From NCBI GenBank assembly GCA_009809945.1, contig WTPW01000954.1, positions 1 through 64,000 of the forward strand: DNA of 64,000 nt, given 5' to 3'. Positions 1-12,192 of this stretch are shown piece after piece (positions within the stretch are counted from its first letter, which is position 1; the number at the start of each line of letters is the position of its first letter). Source of the DNA: Gigaspora margarita. Lineage: Eukaryota; Glomeromycota; Glomeromycetes; Diversisporales; Gigasporaceae. Position numbers and translations under genes: made by a program. Below the pieces are notes generated by a model. The model did not search any database, was not told the origin of the DNA, and saw only the letters and a program-made list of their open reading frames with translations.

Positions 1-267
1 AAAATAAAATAATAATAAATAATAAATATTCTAATAACATTAACTACTCGTTCTATAACAATAGTATAACAAATACATAAATAGTGAATATTATATAATA
101 ATTTTTACTAATTAAGATTTTTCAATGATCTGCATGATTTGCAACTACAAGCAAAAAATCTGTTTCAGGTTATGTTGATTATTAAAATGTAGATTTCATA
201 GTTTACAAATCAGATTTCAAAGATTAGATATAATATAATATAATTAGAAAATTTTAAACAAACTTTC

Positions 268-911
268 AGGACCCCGAACATCTCTCATATAGGTTTTAGC
301 TGGATTTTGGCCAATTTTGATCTAATTTGCTAAAAATAATAAAATCTATTTACTTTAATAACTTCTAATCCAGTGATCAGAATTGAATAAACTTTTTTTT
401 GTTAGATTAGTGATTTGAACTGGTTGGGCTATAATCAGTTAACTGACCTGAGCTGAATAAGTTTCGGTTAATTGGTTGAGTAAATGCTTAATCAGTTGAC
501 CTGTACAACCGGTTGAGAATCAGTTAAGAAATATAAATAATATCATAAAAGAGCAAAGTCCCAAAAATTTCTGAAAAGAAAATAAATGAACATAGTAGAC
601 GAGCAAAGGTCAAGACAAAAATTTGAATAAAAGTCTGAGAATTTTTGAAAGTAAACGTGAAGTAACTTAATCGGTTGAATTGGTTGATACCAAAGTTTCA
701 GTTCGGTTAACCAATTAAGAAAAATTTTCTCAGTTTAAATCACTATATTAGATACACCTCACTAAGGCTTTATTTTAAAAAAAAGTTCATTCAAATTGGA
801 CCACTAGATGCCAAGATAACTGCTAAAAACTGTTTTTTTTGTATCTTAAATTTTAGGTATTATTGCTAAAAAATTTCAAGTATGATCTCTATACTAGATG
901 TTCAGGGTTCT
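268..911. repeat. Inverted-ended element (AGGACCC termini), interrupted
   Basis: Ends are AGGACCCCGAACATCT on the left and the complement of AGAACCCTGAACATCT on the right. A second copy lies in reverse orientation at 42085-42373 and aligns along its length, but lacks the block 408-745. That copy is therefore an empty site. Further copies of the terminus occur near 32500-32525 and 35720-35740. Non-coding. Confidence 0.65.
408..745. mobile_element. hAT-type MITE inserted in the AGGACCC element
   Basis: Ends are TAGTGATTT and AAATCACTA. The flanking 8-mers TGTTAGAT (400-407) and TATTAGAT (746-753) differ by one base, as expected for an aged hAT target duplication. The paralogous copy at 42085-42373 has a single TATTAGAT and no insert. 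The interior is rich in a degenerate GGTTGA/AACC motif on both strands. No reading frame. Confidence 0.75.
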
Positions 912-1032
912 GAATTTTCATTTTGTTAAAAATCATTTATTTCTTGAAATTTTGTATAAGAAACTATTTTTAGTGTTCTAACAAAAGGTTTTGTTGAGCA
1001 GTTTTACTATATAAATTTTTAATTAACATATA

Positions 1033-1219
1033 CAGTTAACCCCCATACAATCACCTCCTCTACAATCACATCATAATACTATATCACATTTTTATTAATA
1101 ACAATATACTATTAAATATATAAAAAAATACCTCTATAAAAGCACAACCACTTTATAAGCACTTTTTTTGAAAAAAGTACATATCTAACCAAATTGGTGA
1201 TTGTAAAGAGTGTTAACTA
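1033..1219. mobile_element. Small TA-flanked MITE (pogo/Tc1-like)
   Basis: Begins CAGTTAACCCCCATAC and ends with the approximate inverse (TGTAAAGAGTGTTAACTA). TA lies on both sides. AATCACC/GGTGATT forms the inner part of the inverted ends. About 190 bp and non-coding. The CAGTYAA start resembles the elements at 33509 and 46542. Confidence 0.55.
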
Positions 1220-1542
1220 TAATCCTAATTCTAACTTTAATATAACTAAACTTTAAAGAATTTTTTTTGTGCTATGAACCTGGTACAAATTTTTTGCTTG
1301 CTTTGCAACTACTAGAATCTAATATTTCTAACTATTAGATAATATTATTTATTATAATTATTATTATTATCAATATAAAATTTAAACTAAAATAATTTTT
1401 GAACTATTAAAAATATATAAGTAAAAATACATTATTAGATTTTTCTTTAAGATAAAAAGGCTCTTTTTTTTATTGTCATAAAATTAATTATATTTTAGTA
1501 TTAGTTTTTACTTTATTTTATATACAAAATAAAAAAAGAAAG

Positions 1543-2550
1543 AGTGTGGCGACTTAGGGAAGTTGTTAAGTTGTCACCTCCAAGCAGCAGGTTTAGGGTT
1601 TAAATCACACTGGCGATGCTTTGAAAAATGGATCTGTGGCACAGTAACTATTGTCTTGTAAATTGGTTAGGTATATTATCTGTAATCCTTGGTCACCATC
1701 TAGAATGAGAGCTTTTGGGTATATTTGTGTACTATTACACAAACAAATCCAAGGGACCAGAAAAATGGAAACCTGTTTAGCAAGTCCCGAGTAAGGAAAT
1801 AGCAAAGATCTTTGACAGTGCTACCAAAACCGGGGCCAGAATATCAGACAAAAAAGACTCTCTGGGACAGAGGTTCACCAACCTGGCCATTATAGTCATA
1901 CCAAAAGAAAAGAATCTATGTTATAAAAGTAGATACCAAGAGAAGAAAGAACTATAGTGACACCTAATGCCAGATGAATTGATCCTTCTGAACTAACTGG
2001 TTTGGAAGTCTAAGAAGTTGGTGTAAGGACTAGTAAGATAGTAAAGATAGGTGCTGGGGTTAGAGCGAACCTTACAAGGGCAAGAAGTAGATATTGGTAA
2101 GAGAACAGGAGTAATCTTGTCTTGCAAGTATTGGTTTCAGCCATAGCGATAATTACTGAAATGTAGGTAATACCTGTGTATACTCTACCAAGTTTTCCAT
2201 TGAGGATAAATTAGTCCTAAGAATGGTAATTAGTATTCAGTACGAACTCTGGTTAGTGGCTGTACTGGTAATACAAGATGGGTTGGCAGGCAGAACAGAG
2301 ATCAGAGGGTTTAAATAGGCAATTCCTGTAGTTGGGTTGCAGGTATGATAGCTAGTATGGAACCTTAGAACAAACCACTTAAATTAGACATCAAACGTGT
2401 ACATATGACTAGTTGTATTCTCGTCATTGTAACAAATGCCGGTATCTCCTTAATTGGAATACTAATAGCTCTAAATATCTTGAATAAAAAATTTTCAAGT
2501 CCCGAAGACAAACACTTTGAATACAAAAAATAAAAATAAAAATAAAAAAA
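1543..2550 (+). mobile_element. tRNA-headed SINE-like element, family S1, copy A
   Basis: The head GTGTGGCGACTTAGGGAAG resembles a tRNA A-box. About 45 nt later GGTTTAGGGTTTAAATC resembles a B-box, so an internal RNA polymerase III promoter is likely. A body of about 0.9 kb follows, shared with copies at 10858, 14432, 16323 and 18430, and then an A-rich tail (2525-2550). It has no intact coding frame. It sits between two halves of an AT-rich inverted repeat (about 1380-1540 and 2570-2660). Confidence 0.7.
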
Positions 2551-2789
2551 GGCTCTTACTTTAAAGAGAATATTAAAAAGAATTTAATAAATATAATTTT
2601 TTTATGTTTTTTATAAATAATTTAAAAGTTATTTTAGTTTGAAAATTTATATATTTTGTTAGAATGGTGATAGATATTACATAATATCTTCCTTTCTCAA
2701 TATAGTGCTATAGTTTAGAACCAATATCATATGATCTTTAATAACTATATAAAATAAAAATGATTATAACTAATAATAATATTATTATG

Positions 2790-5700
2790 TAGTGTTTCGA
2801 TCCTACTTTGAAAAGGCTATTCGGATTAAATTCGGTTTCCTTTAACTGATTTGACTATAATTCGAATTTAATTTTGGATTGGCAATTCGAATTTAATTCA
2901 AAATTCAATATAAAAATCCTTTTCTTTTACATTCATACGTTGTTTTTTTATATATCTTTGCATCTAAACCGCTATTGCTGAATTAGATTGAAAAGATGCC
3001 ATAATCGATAACAAATTTATTTTTGTAACACTTGTTTTGTGTTACCAATTGTGCATAAGATAACAAGCAACTATAAGACTAGTAATATCGGTAGGTATCC
3101 CAGCAGCTTCTTTACATTCACTACTTTTTCAATTTTATCAAAAACAATGACACAATCTCGGTCTTCTCTTCGGCTAACTAGCTTTAATGAGACTACGTAA
3201 GTTTTTTTAAAATCTGTTTAGGTAATGCGTGACATAGTCTGTCGTATTTATGCACAATCATTATTTCAATCAGAAATTCATTTCGTTTATAATTTTTGTA
3301 TTTGGAAATATCACTGATCAAAAAGCAAGTTTTTTTTTTACAAAATTTATTAATGAAAAATAAATTTGAACTTAAACAACCTTTTTAATATTTAATGCTT
3401 TATTCCGTGCTATTCTTCATTCTATTCTGGTGCAAAGACTGACATTTTATGTATATTTCTTTTCAGAAATAGTATTTGCCCTACTAAAGTCATATCCAAG
3501 TTTATTCTTTTAGGGCTTATAAGATTACCGGCATCCGAAAATAACCTTTCGCTTGAGACAGAAGTTGCCGGTATTGAAAGATATTTCCGAACAATTTTGA
3601 CAAGTTTTAGAAATTTTTGTGAGTGCATTTCCCACCAAGACAAAAGGTCCTCAGTATTCAACAATGGTGGTAATGATAAATAACTTGAAATTTCATCAGA
3701 AGCTTGTGGAACAGGCATTAATGTATCCTTTTTTTTTCTTTTCATTTGACATTGTTGAAGGTAGTCTTTGTGCGAACGTGCTGAAGATCCAGGGGCAGAT
3801 AGGATTGGATTGATTGGTGTTTCAGATGCTGGTTCCACTATTTTATCAAATTCGTCATGAAGTTTTTGAATAATTTGTTGTTTTTCAGAGTTGTCACCTA
3901 AAAAATCCAAATTTTTGTAATGAGGATCTAACAGCGCTGCCATTAAACCAAGATCATTTTTATCATTCCAATAGTAAATTAATGCACTATAGATACATTG
4001 CTTTACTTTTTCAAAAATATTTGTTGTATTTAATGGATTTTTAATTAGAATTCTTTTTTTAGTGATGTTACTAATAATTTCTTCTTCATCAAAGTCAATA
4101 GGTTGGGCTTCTTCAGCCTCCAATCCAAATATCGTATCCTCATCCAAAAACAAGGTATCATTCGATGGTATTTCAGTTGCTAAATCAAATATCATTTCAT
4201 TAATAGTTGGAATAACTTTACTTAACGTTACATAGGTATTTTCTGAAAACTCTCGTGTTGCTTCTTCAAATGGCATCAGTAAGTCGATAAGTTAGTCTAA
4301 AAGCTCCCACTCGTCATCTGAAAGAAGAATTTTTTTTAATTTAGTACCATCTTTTTTAATATTCTGATCGACTGATGTATATAAATTAGTTTGAAGCTGA
4401 AAAATAGCATCCTTTAAAAAAAAAAGATGATTCCAGGCGTAATACATTGAATTCCACCGCGTGAACACATCTTGAATACAATGAACAACATCCACATAAC
4501 TAATTTTTCTTGCTCCTTTTCTAACCATTCTATTTGCTTTTGATATTGAAAAAATTGAATTAATCTTCTTGCACGTGCAACTAGAACTTCTGCCGGAGCT
4601 AGCCCTTTTCCAATTACTAATTGAAGGATATGGGCCATACGTGGGAACCGTTTGATTTCATCACATCCATCTTTTCGGTTTAATAAGGGAAAAGTCAAGA
4701 CCATGTTTGCACTGTTGTCAGTTGTGATCGATGTTATACGATGCTCGAGCTTCCAAGCCTTAATACATTTATGAAGCTCATCTGCAATAATTTTACTACT
4801 ATGAGGTGAGAGAACATACTTATTTTCTAGTATAACATCTCTAATTTTAAAATTTGGCATAATCCAGATCACTGTAACACCCAAATACCCATGCTTGGCC
4901 CTACTGGACCAGAAATCTACTATAAGAGAGATGTTTTCAGCAGTTTGAACAAGAAGATTTAGTAAATTTTCACGAATATGTTTATAACTTTTAACAATCA
5001 TGGTCCGAATTTTTTTTTCTCCTGGAATAACGAAAGAAGGATCAAATTCTGCCATTTTTTCTTTGTAGACTTTATTAGTGACAGTTGAAAAAGGCTAATT
5101 GGAAAGTAGCATCCATTTAAGAAGCGTTTCTTCACGTCGTTTTTGAATATGAGGAGGATGGGGCGAACTTTTCGTACATAGTTGGTAATTTTGGAATTTC
5201 TTAGCTAAAATTATAGCATTTACAAATTAATTAATTTATATATATATGTCGCTCTATTTATAATACCTTTTTTGAAGGTCCTACATCATCTTGTGAGGTG
5301 ATATCATGGTTATCTCTAAGGTGTGTAATAAGGTTTCCTGTTGAACTTCCTATATTTTTGTACTCTTGACCGTATTTTTTACCATTTTCATCCACGACTT
5401 TGCAGACTCGTATTTCTTTGCCTTCATCATTAATTATTTTATCAAAGTAATCACAAGTAAATGACGGATGTTTACATTTGTACCGCCGTTTAGGTTTGCT
5501 AACTAAATAAATAAAATAAAATAAAAAATTATTATACCAAAATTTTTAATTTTATTATTGTAAATAATTTAACACCTTTTTCTTTGTCTTTTAAAGATGT
5601 TGTAGGCAAAGGAGGTGTCATCTGAATGCTTAAAGATGTTGTAGGCAAGGGAGATGTCATCTGAATGCTAGACTCATCAGCTGCTAGCGAACAATGAGTT

Positions 5701-6215
5701 GAACTTTCTGCAAATTCTGAGTTAATATCATTATTATAATAATATTCAAAATCATCCTCCAACATCTCATGGTTGTATTCGAAATCATCTTCCATCGTTG
5801 TATCCAATATTTAGATGCTTGGTTTTCGCGATTGGTATTCAAAAGATCCTATTTATCCAACTAGCATGCAGCAAGCTGTTCTCTTTATATATCATTAATT
5901 TTAAATTAACAGTATAATATTTTACAATTTGTCAATCCAGTTTGTTACAATTTTGTAATAAACTTTTATCTAAACAACAATCTCGATTAGGAATTTTGGC
6001 ATATATGAAGTCACAAGGTCAGTTGTCATCGTAATTATATAGTGGCATGTTTGCTTTACTAAAAATTTCGGTTTAACACATTTACACTAACGAACAAAAA
6101 TTCACATTTGAGTATATAATTAATATCTTTGCACTCTAGAACATTTCTTTATTTACTTAAAACTCTCCAATCTGAACATCATATAACGTCTCTGGATTTC
6201 TAAAACTTCAGGGGA

Positions 6216-6257
<42 letters not shown>

Positions 6258-6929
6258 TATCCAATCAGCAATTTTGGTTTCTTTTGAGAATTATCAACCT
6301 TCATCAAGAACAATAATTCTCATTAATAATTCAAGGTCTATAACCCGATTTGTATCTTTTTAGAAATTTTCAAATAAATAAATAAAAAATCCTACAGATG
6401 AATAATCAACTGGTGCTGTAGTGCTAAAATAAATGCGTTAGAATTTTTAGCAATTAGGTAGCTGATTAAATCGGCTCAATTATTAATTACTATAGTTCAA
6501 TAAGCTGCCAAGCAGATAAATTTACCTGTAAACTTTGATCAACTAATATTAGCGCCACGCGATAAAGTTTAAATTCTAATAGCATATATCGATATGTTAC
6601 AGTTTTAATCCAATTTAAGATTCTCAAGCAAGTTAATAGCCTGAAACCAAGAATATAATGTTAAATCAGACGACTTGCTTGAGAGCCTTATTTAGAGTTG
6701 TGGCCCATTCTATCATATTCCGCAACAAGCATCTTTTTCAAATGCGACTCAAAAGCTAGGGTTTTTACGTTATTTATATATTTATCCAGGATTACGGTTC
6801 ATATAATCCTTTATCCTTAATCTGATATTTTTTAAGGATATATCTGTAAAAATCGATAGATTAGGATATCCAAATCTAATTCGAATTATCGGATCCATCC
6901 GAATTATCAGATTATGGATCGAAACACTA
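2790..6929 (-). mobile_element. Complete hAT transposon with 8-bp target duplication
   Basis: Both ends carry a 14-bp perfect terminal inverted repeat, TAGTGTTTCGATCC (left at 2790-2803, inverted at 6916-6929). The flanking 8-mers are identical: TTATTATG at 2782-2789 and 6930-6937. The motif CGAATT recurs near both ends (2863, 2888, 6882, 6900), as subterminal transposase sites often do. The element is 4140 bp and encodes one broken BED/hAT transposase on the minus strand. Identical TSDs and intact termini argue for fairly recent insertion, while the coding region has already decayed. Confidence 0.92.
3422..5807 (-). pseudogene. hAT transposase with BED zinc finger, broken
   Basis: Reading 5' to 3' on the minus strand, exon 1 (5807-5576) is an acidic leader. 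Exon 2 (5502-5267) is a BED-like finger ending in a THLRDNH histidine pair; one expected cysteine seems lost (KKYGQ). Exon 3 starts about 5199. It has the RNase-H-fold segment IVDFWSSRAKHG, the second acidic motif ITTDNSANM, the TRWNSMYYAW segment and the C-terminal hAT dimerisation region (RKYLSIPATSVSSERLFSDA). Three lesions break it: TAG at 5095-5097 just before PFSTV (likely from CAG), a one-base frameshift near 4505-4515 (EKEQEK then ISYVDVVH), and TAA at 4292-4294 after WELLD. The undamaged protein would be about 750 aa, normal for the family. It cannot make active transposase as it stands, though the termini could still be mobilised in trans. Confidence 0.9.
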
Positions 6930-6937
6930 TTATTATG

Positions 6938-8008
6938 CATACCAAACTTTCTATTAAAACCCGACCTATGAAAACTTTGAAATTAGTATATTTGCATACA
7001 ACAAAGGCTTTATCTAAAAGCGACTTGGACAAAGAGTTTCAGATTGGGTATGAGACAACTGAAATAGAGCTGAAAAAAAACTCTCCTTTTGGGTTTGACT
7101 CTCTGGGTAGAAAACTTTGTTACTATAGAAGATGTAGTAGGGCAACAATCCTGGAGTTTTTTGTTAGAAAATACAGAAGCTTAGGCAGAAGTAGACTTTT
7201 GGTCAAATATTTTATTTCTCAAAGCATAAAACTTACTCTCTTTAAAAGTTTGGTATTATCGATATTTCTCTTTGGGCTTTTCAAAATTTCACCAAAAAGT
7301 GAGAAATCCAGCTTACTCCTTTCAAAAGATCAGCATTGTTTACATCATCCAAATTGCGAAGGCGCCTATCTAATTGGAATCAAATTACAAGCGAATTTCA
7401 GGTCTAACGAAACAAACAATAAAGAACACGTGAGTTTTTTGAAGAAAAAATATAACGCAAAATTTCTTTTTAGAAGGTTCTATAAGGCACTAGGTTCTCT
7501 ACAGTTGTTCCAGGTCTTTTTATAATTTTTACCAACCTTACATATAGTACATAAATAGATGTAGAGTAGAGACTTGTCTGTTTAGTATAGTATATAATTT
7601 TTATTATCTAATACAGGTTTAATAGTACACTTTTCAGTTCTGTCATTGCTTCTTTTGTTTTTTCTATCTTTGTCTCTGTTTATTTCTTTTATATATTGGT
7701 TATTTGTTTAGGTTTAGATAGTCTCTCCCCCATTTTGTCTTTCCCTTTATTTTCTTTTACTTGTTTTTTCTTTTCTTTTAGGATAAGATTATCCTATCTG
7801 GCGGCTTAGATAGAAAGAATCTAAAAGATCGTCTTTGACAGGGCTAACAAAGTTTTCTAATTTTCTATTGAAAATTAGTATAACAGGTCACACCTGAGCA
7901 TGATTTCTGCAGCCAGATAATATTGGACTTGCAATTGGAGAATTTTATAATATGTAATTTTTATGTATATAAACTTATTAATGTAGTACCAGTAAAACTG
8001 TCAAAGAA
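6938..8008. other. Intergenic, no supported gene
   Basis: A 203-codon open frame starts at 6914 inside the hAT terminal repeat and runs to 7525, but I recognise nothing in it. From about 7620 to 7790 the plus strand is pyrimidine-rich (TCTTTTGTTTTTTC-like). No RNA gene or clear repeat boundary is visible. Confidence 0.5.
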
Positions 8009-8622
8009 TAAAAAAAAAAAATTATTATAGGAATATAAATTTGTCACACTCATGACATGTTGCACCCCCTGATTCGACCAATCAAATTGCTCGATTTTGT
8101 AAGCAAAAAAAATTTTTTTTAAAATTAAAGTTTTTACTTAATAAAGTGTAAAAAATATATATAATAGCACACTATATAATGTAAAATTTTATTTTGGACA
8201 ACTTTTTTTAAGTTACGAAAATAGATTGTCTTAGTAAAAAGATGTTTTATAAGAAAAAACAAAAATTTTAAAAGTTAGCATATATAAAACTTTTTTTTTT
8301 ACTAAAACAATCTATCTTTTGACTTAGAAAAAGTTGTTTAGTATAAAAGTTTGCATATAATACTTAAACATAAATATAGATTAAATTAGTAAAAAAAAAG
8401 TTTTATATGTCTTTGTAACTTAGAAAAAGTTGTTCAGAATAAAATTTTACATTATATATTTAGTTATCGCTTATTTATTCTTATATTTTACTAGTCGAAT
8501 TTTTAGTTTTTTAAAAAAAAATTTTTTGTCTACAAAATCAGGCGATTTGATTGGTCAAATCATGGGTATGACATGTCGTGAGTGCGACAAATTTCTATTT
8601 CCTATTATTATAACAAAAAAAT
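8009..8622. repeat. Foldback element of about 0.6 kb
   Basis: The two halves are inverted copies. 8030-8095 (GGAATATAAATTTGTCAC, GACATGT, GACCAATCAAAT) pairs with 8530-8602 (ATTTGATTGGTC, ACATGTCGTG, GACAAATTTCTATTTCC). The inner arms repeat AGATTGTCTTAGTAAAAA inverted around 8316. Non-coding. Confidence 0.65.
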
Positions 8623-8888
8623 AATTCTGTAAATTAATTATTTAAGCTTTGTATTATATTATTACAGAAACAAAAATTTTCTTAATTTACTTAAACTAAA
8701 GTTATTAGCTAAAATATTTAATATATCTTAAAATTTTGACTACTAATATAAATTTTTTAAAAATTTTTTATTATACTAAAATTTAATTGGCTAATTTTTT
8801 ATATAACACAAAATTTTTATAATAAAAATTTTTAAAATTTGGCCACTTTTATTATGTGATATTGGTTTTAGACTATATGCACTATATA

Positions 8889-9527
8889 TATATTTTTTTT
8901 TTACCTTTTACTCTTACTCCCAACGATATGCAACCACCAAATGTTAGACCAAATATTTTTACGTTAATGGGGCGCAGTTACCGAGGCTTCTACTTGTGGT
9001 CAGGCCGTATCCAAACCAACTTTGTGGTAAGGGCATATTCCTTAAACCACTACCAATAACCATCCAACCCAACAATTGTATACACTTTATAGTGCTCCAT
9101 TTAAGGCGCATTTGATCCTTGGATCGCATAGCCAGCCCTGGCAAATCCAGTCCAGATGGGGTGCGTCCATCATTTGACATCCCGGGTCCCTGTATCCCGC
9201 AGTGTTTCAGTTCTGCCTATATCTATCTAGACCAGTCCTTGCTTCGCCGCTTATACGTAAGAAGTTGCACCGGCGTCTTCGACTCCTATGTAGAGCCCTA
9301 ACCGCAATACGGATTTGACTTCCACAGGTCCTATCGTCAATGGGCCGGACCGTTATAAGATATGGCTAAGCTGTCCAAATGTGGTTCTAACATCCTAATT
9401 CAAGTCGTCCGTCACATGATCATGTGTAGTTAATTTTTAGCTGTTCGTAGGACTTGAACTGGCAATCTTGCGCTTGAAACAGTTATTGTTCTGGGAGCGC
9501 AACTACTACGCTATCGATGCGCAGGAC
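8889..9527 (-). mobile_element. tRNA-headed SINE, family S3, with perfect 16-bp target duplication
   Basis: On the minus strand the head is a tRNA-like block at 9440-9527: CGATAGCGTAGTAGTTGCGC as A-box region and AGTTCAAGTCC as B-box. A T-rich run on the plus strand at 8892-8901 is the 3' A tail. The flanks CTATATGCACTATATA at 8873-8888 and 9528-9543 are identical, the signature of target-primed reverse transcription. The body (9177-9213 on the plus strand) shares a central block with family S2 at 57.9 and 59.8 kb. It is clearly more GC-rich than its surroundings. Confidence 0.88.
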
Positions 9528-9782
9528 CTATATGCACTATATAGAATATTCTAATTGGCTAATTTAAAAAAATGAATTAGAGAAGTGACAAAAATAGATG
9601 ATTTTTTAAAAAGTAGAGTGTTTAAAAAAATTTGAAATTATATATAAGGAACCTGATCAAATATATATTAAAAAAGAAGAAGAGGAAGTAAAGCTTTGAT
9701 AAAAAATAATTATTTGATTAATAACACATTTTTTATCAAAATTTTACTAATATATTGTAATTTTGAGCTCTAAATAAACTTA

Positions 9783-10650
9783 TCAGTTATAGGACATGTT
9801 CTCTAAAAATAAGTTTATAATAAAAATTATAAAAAAAAATATGAATTTACTATAAACTTTGAGCTAAAGATCCTTCTTGGCTTAACTAATTAACTTAAAA
9901 TTAAATTTTGTGGGTATATAGAACAAGAAAAGAAGAAAATTTTGAGCTTAAAAATCATGTTAAAATTTTGCTAATTTTGTACTTTTTCAAAATGTAACTC
10001 TATCAAAAACAAATATTTACAAATTTTAAATTAGCAGTTGCGTAAAATTATGTTCTGAACAACTTTACTTAGGCGATAAAAGTAGGTTACTTTGTAAAAA
10101 AAATAGATTATCTATATATTAAAGTTAAAATTTATCATATTTCATTATCTAACTTTTTTTTCTTATTAGGTAATCTACTTTGGGCTCTTAAGCAAAGTTG
10201 TTCAGCATGTAATATTACATTATATTTGAAGTTGGAACACCTTTTTCAAACCTTTTACTAAGTGAAAAATGTGTTTAAATTTAGAAAAAAAAATTTTTTA
10301 ATTTTTTAAAAAAAAATTTTTTAAATTTAACCCTATTTTTCACTTAGTAAAAGGTCCAAAAAAGGTATTTTAATCTCAAATGTGATGTAAAATTACATGC
10401 TGAACAACTTTGCTTAAGAGCCCAATGTAGGTTACCTAATAAGAAAAAAAAGTTAGATCATGAAATATGATAAAGTTTAACTTTAGTACATAGATAACCT
10501 ATTTTTCTTACAAGATAACCAACTTCTGTTGCCTAAGTAAAGTTGTTCAGAGCATAATTTTACAGTTTATAGTAAATTTATATGTTTTTTTTTATAATTT
10601 TTTTATAAACTTATTTTAAACTTATTTTAAGAGAACATGTTCTATGACTG
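9783..10650. repeat. Large foldback, arms around 10.3 kb
   Basis: Inverted halves: 9783-9860 pairs with 10565-10650 (AGGACATGTTCTCT against AGAGAACATGTTCT), and 10035-10290 pairs with 10315-10553 (CTGAACAACTTTACTTAG against CTAAGTAAAGTTGTTCAG). The left arm has about 170 extra bases (roughly 9860-10030), probably an insertion. Centre about 10300. Non-coding. Confidence 0.65.
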
Positions 10651-10857
10651 TTATTTAAAATATAATTATATATTAAAATAGTGTATTTTTTGCTACTAAA
10701 CAAGTTTATTTAATACCAAAATTTATATTTAATTAGTAAAATTTTGTATAATACAGATTTTTTATATTTTTATTAATAAAAATATAAAAAATTTTGTATT
10801 ATACAAAATTTTACTAATAAGTTATAAATTTTGGTCTTAAATAAATTTGTTTAACTT

Positions 10858-12192
10858 GGGTGTGATGACTTAGAGAAGTTGGTAAGTTGTCACTTTCCAA
10901 GTGGCAGGTCTAAAGTTCAAATCTTACTGGTGATACTTTGAAAAATAGACCTGTGTTCTGGTAACTGTTTCTTATCGTTCGGTTGAGTACACTACTTGTA
11001 GTCCTTTGTACACTATCTTGAATGGGAGCCTTCGAGCACACAAAAATTCAAGCAACTGGAGAAATAGCAACCTATTTGGCAAGCCTTGAGTAAGAAGGTA
11101 GCAAAAATTTTCAATAGTACTACCAAAGCTAGAATATCAGAAACTGGAGCCAGAGAATCAAATGACAAGACTTTTGAGAAGGGGGTTCACCAACCTGGCC
11201 ACCGGAGTCATACCAAAGAAAAAAAACCTATGTTTGGCAGTAAGTACCAAGAGGAGAAAGCCATTTTAACCCTTTTGGCTAACTAGTTTGAAATTTTGTA
11301 GATCTGGTATAAGGGCCGGTAGGATAGTAAGGTGGGTACTGAGATCGGAGCGAACTTTGCAAGGGCAGAAGTAGGTAATAGTAGTGGTTCAGACTAATCT
11401 CTGAACTGCAAATATCAGTATAATACAAATGTGTAAGTTACCAAAGCATAAGTAATACCTGTGTGGGACAGAAACTGCTCTACCAAGTATTTCACAAGGA
11501 TAAACTAGTCTAGTGTTCCAAATCAGCTCAAAAAATGCAATCGATTAATCGGATAAAAATCTTTTTAATAATCGATTAAAAATCGATTGTACCAACTAAT
11601 CGATTAATTGATTAACCGATTAATCGATTAATCGATTGATCAATTAAATCAATTGATCGATTGCACCAACTAATCGATTAATCGACTAATCGATTACTAT
11701 AGTGACCAAATACAAACTTTTTTGAGAGAAGAAATAAAAAAAAAATTAATTATATATTTCAATTGATCAATTAATCGATTAATCGGGTTAATTGATTAAT
11801 CGATTGATCGATTAATCGATTAATTGGGTTAATCAATTAATCGATTAATCGGATTAATCGATTAATTGCATATTCGAAAAGCCAATCGATTAATCGTCGA
11901 TTAATCAATTAATCAGATTAATCGATTTTCGATTTGTAACACTAAACTAGTCCTAAGGGGATTCTGAAGCATCCGGAACTAACCTTGACTGACTAATGTA
12001 ACAGAGGATTGCACTGCTGATACAAATAAGATTAGCAGGCGAAGCATGAACCAGAGGGCTTAAATAGGTAACCCTCTAGTTGGGTTGCAGGTATAGCAAC
12101 TAGTGTAGAACCTTTGAGCGGACTACTTAAATTAGACAATTAAAAGTTGTACATATAGCTAGTTGTATCTTTATCAATGTAACAAATATCGA
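10858..12192 (+). mobile_element. tRNA-headed SINE-like element, family S1, copy B, interrupted
   Basis: The head GTGTGATGACTTAGAGAAG and the B-box-like AAAGTTCAAATC match copies A, C and D. The body follows as in the other copies and is split by the hAT-type MITE at 11511-11944. The 3' end stops near ACAAATATC without an A tail. A fragment of open frame (11086-11286) encodes a peptide also recognisable in copies C and E. I consider it a relic or chance, not a gene. Confidence 0.7.
11511..11944. mobile_element. hAT-type MITE filled with TCGATTAA motif repeats
   Basis: Ends TAGTGTT and AACACTA match the first 7 bp of the complete hAT element at 2790. The flanking 8-mers AACTAGTC (11503-11510 and 11945-11952) are identical. 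Copy A of the host element has one uninterrupted AAATTAGTCCTAAG at the same point. The 434-bp interior is almost entirely a degenerate TCGATTAA/TTAATCGA array with no fixed period. It is most simply a non-autonomous relative of a TAGTGTT-ended hAT family. Confidence 0.88.

Larger units (their letters stand above)
160..1020. repeat. Interrupted old repeat, outer layer of a three-level nest
   Basis: The two ends (about 160-267 and 912-1020) resemble, in order, the repeat at 26229-26470. The first part matches around 'GGTTATGT(T/C)GAT' and the following 'TTAGATTTCAA'. The second part matches from 'TTTTGTATAAGAAAC' to 'TTTTACTATATA'. The middle is displaced by the element at 268-911. No coding potential is visible. 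Boundaries are approximate because the ends have decayed. Confidence 0.5.

Noticed and set aside
6914..7525. 203-codon open frame after the hAT element
   Set aside because: Its ATG lies inside the transposon's terminal repeat, there is no recognisable domain or codon pattern, and it has no neighbours to support it. A chance or decayed frame is more likely, though a fragment of a host gene cannot be excluded.
11530..11935. TCGATTAA array as a CRISPR-like or regulatory array
   Set aside because: No constant unit or unique spacers. It is eukaryotic sequence with transposon borders.
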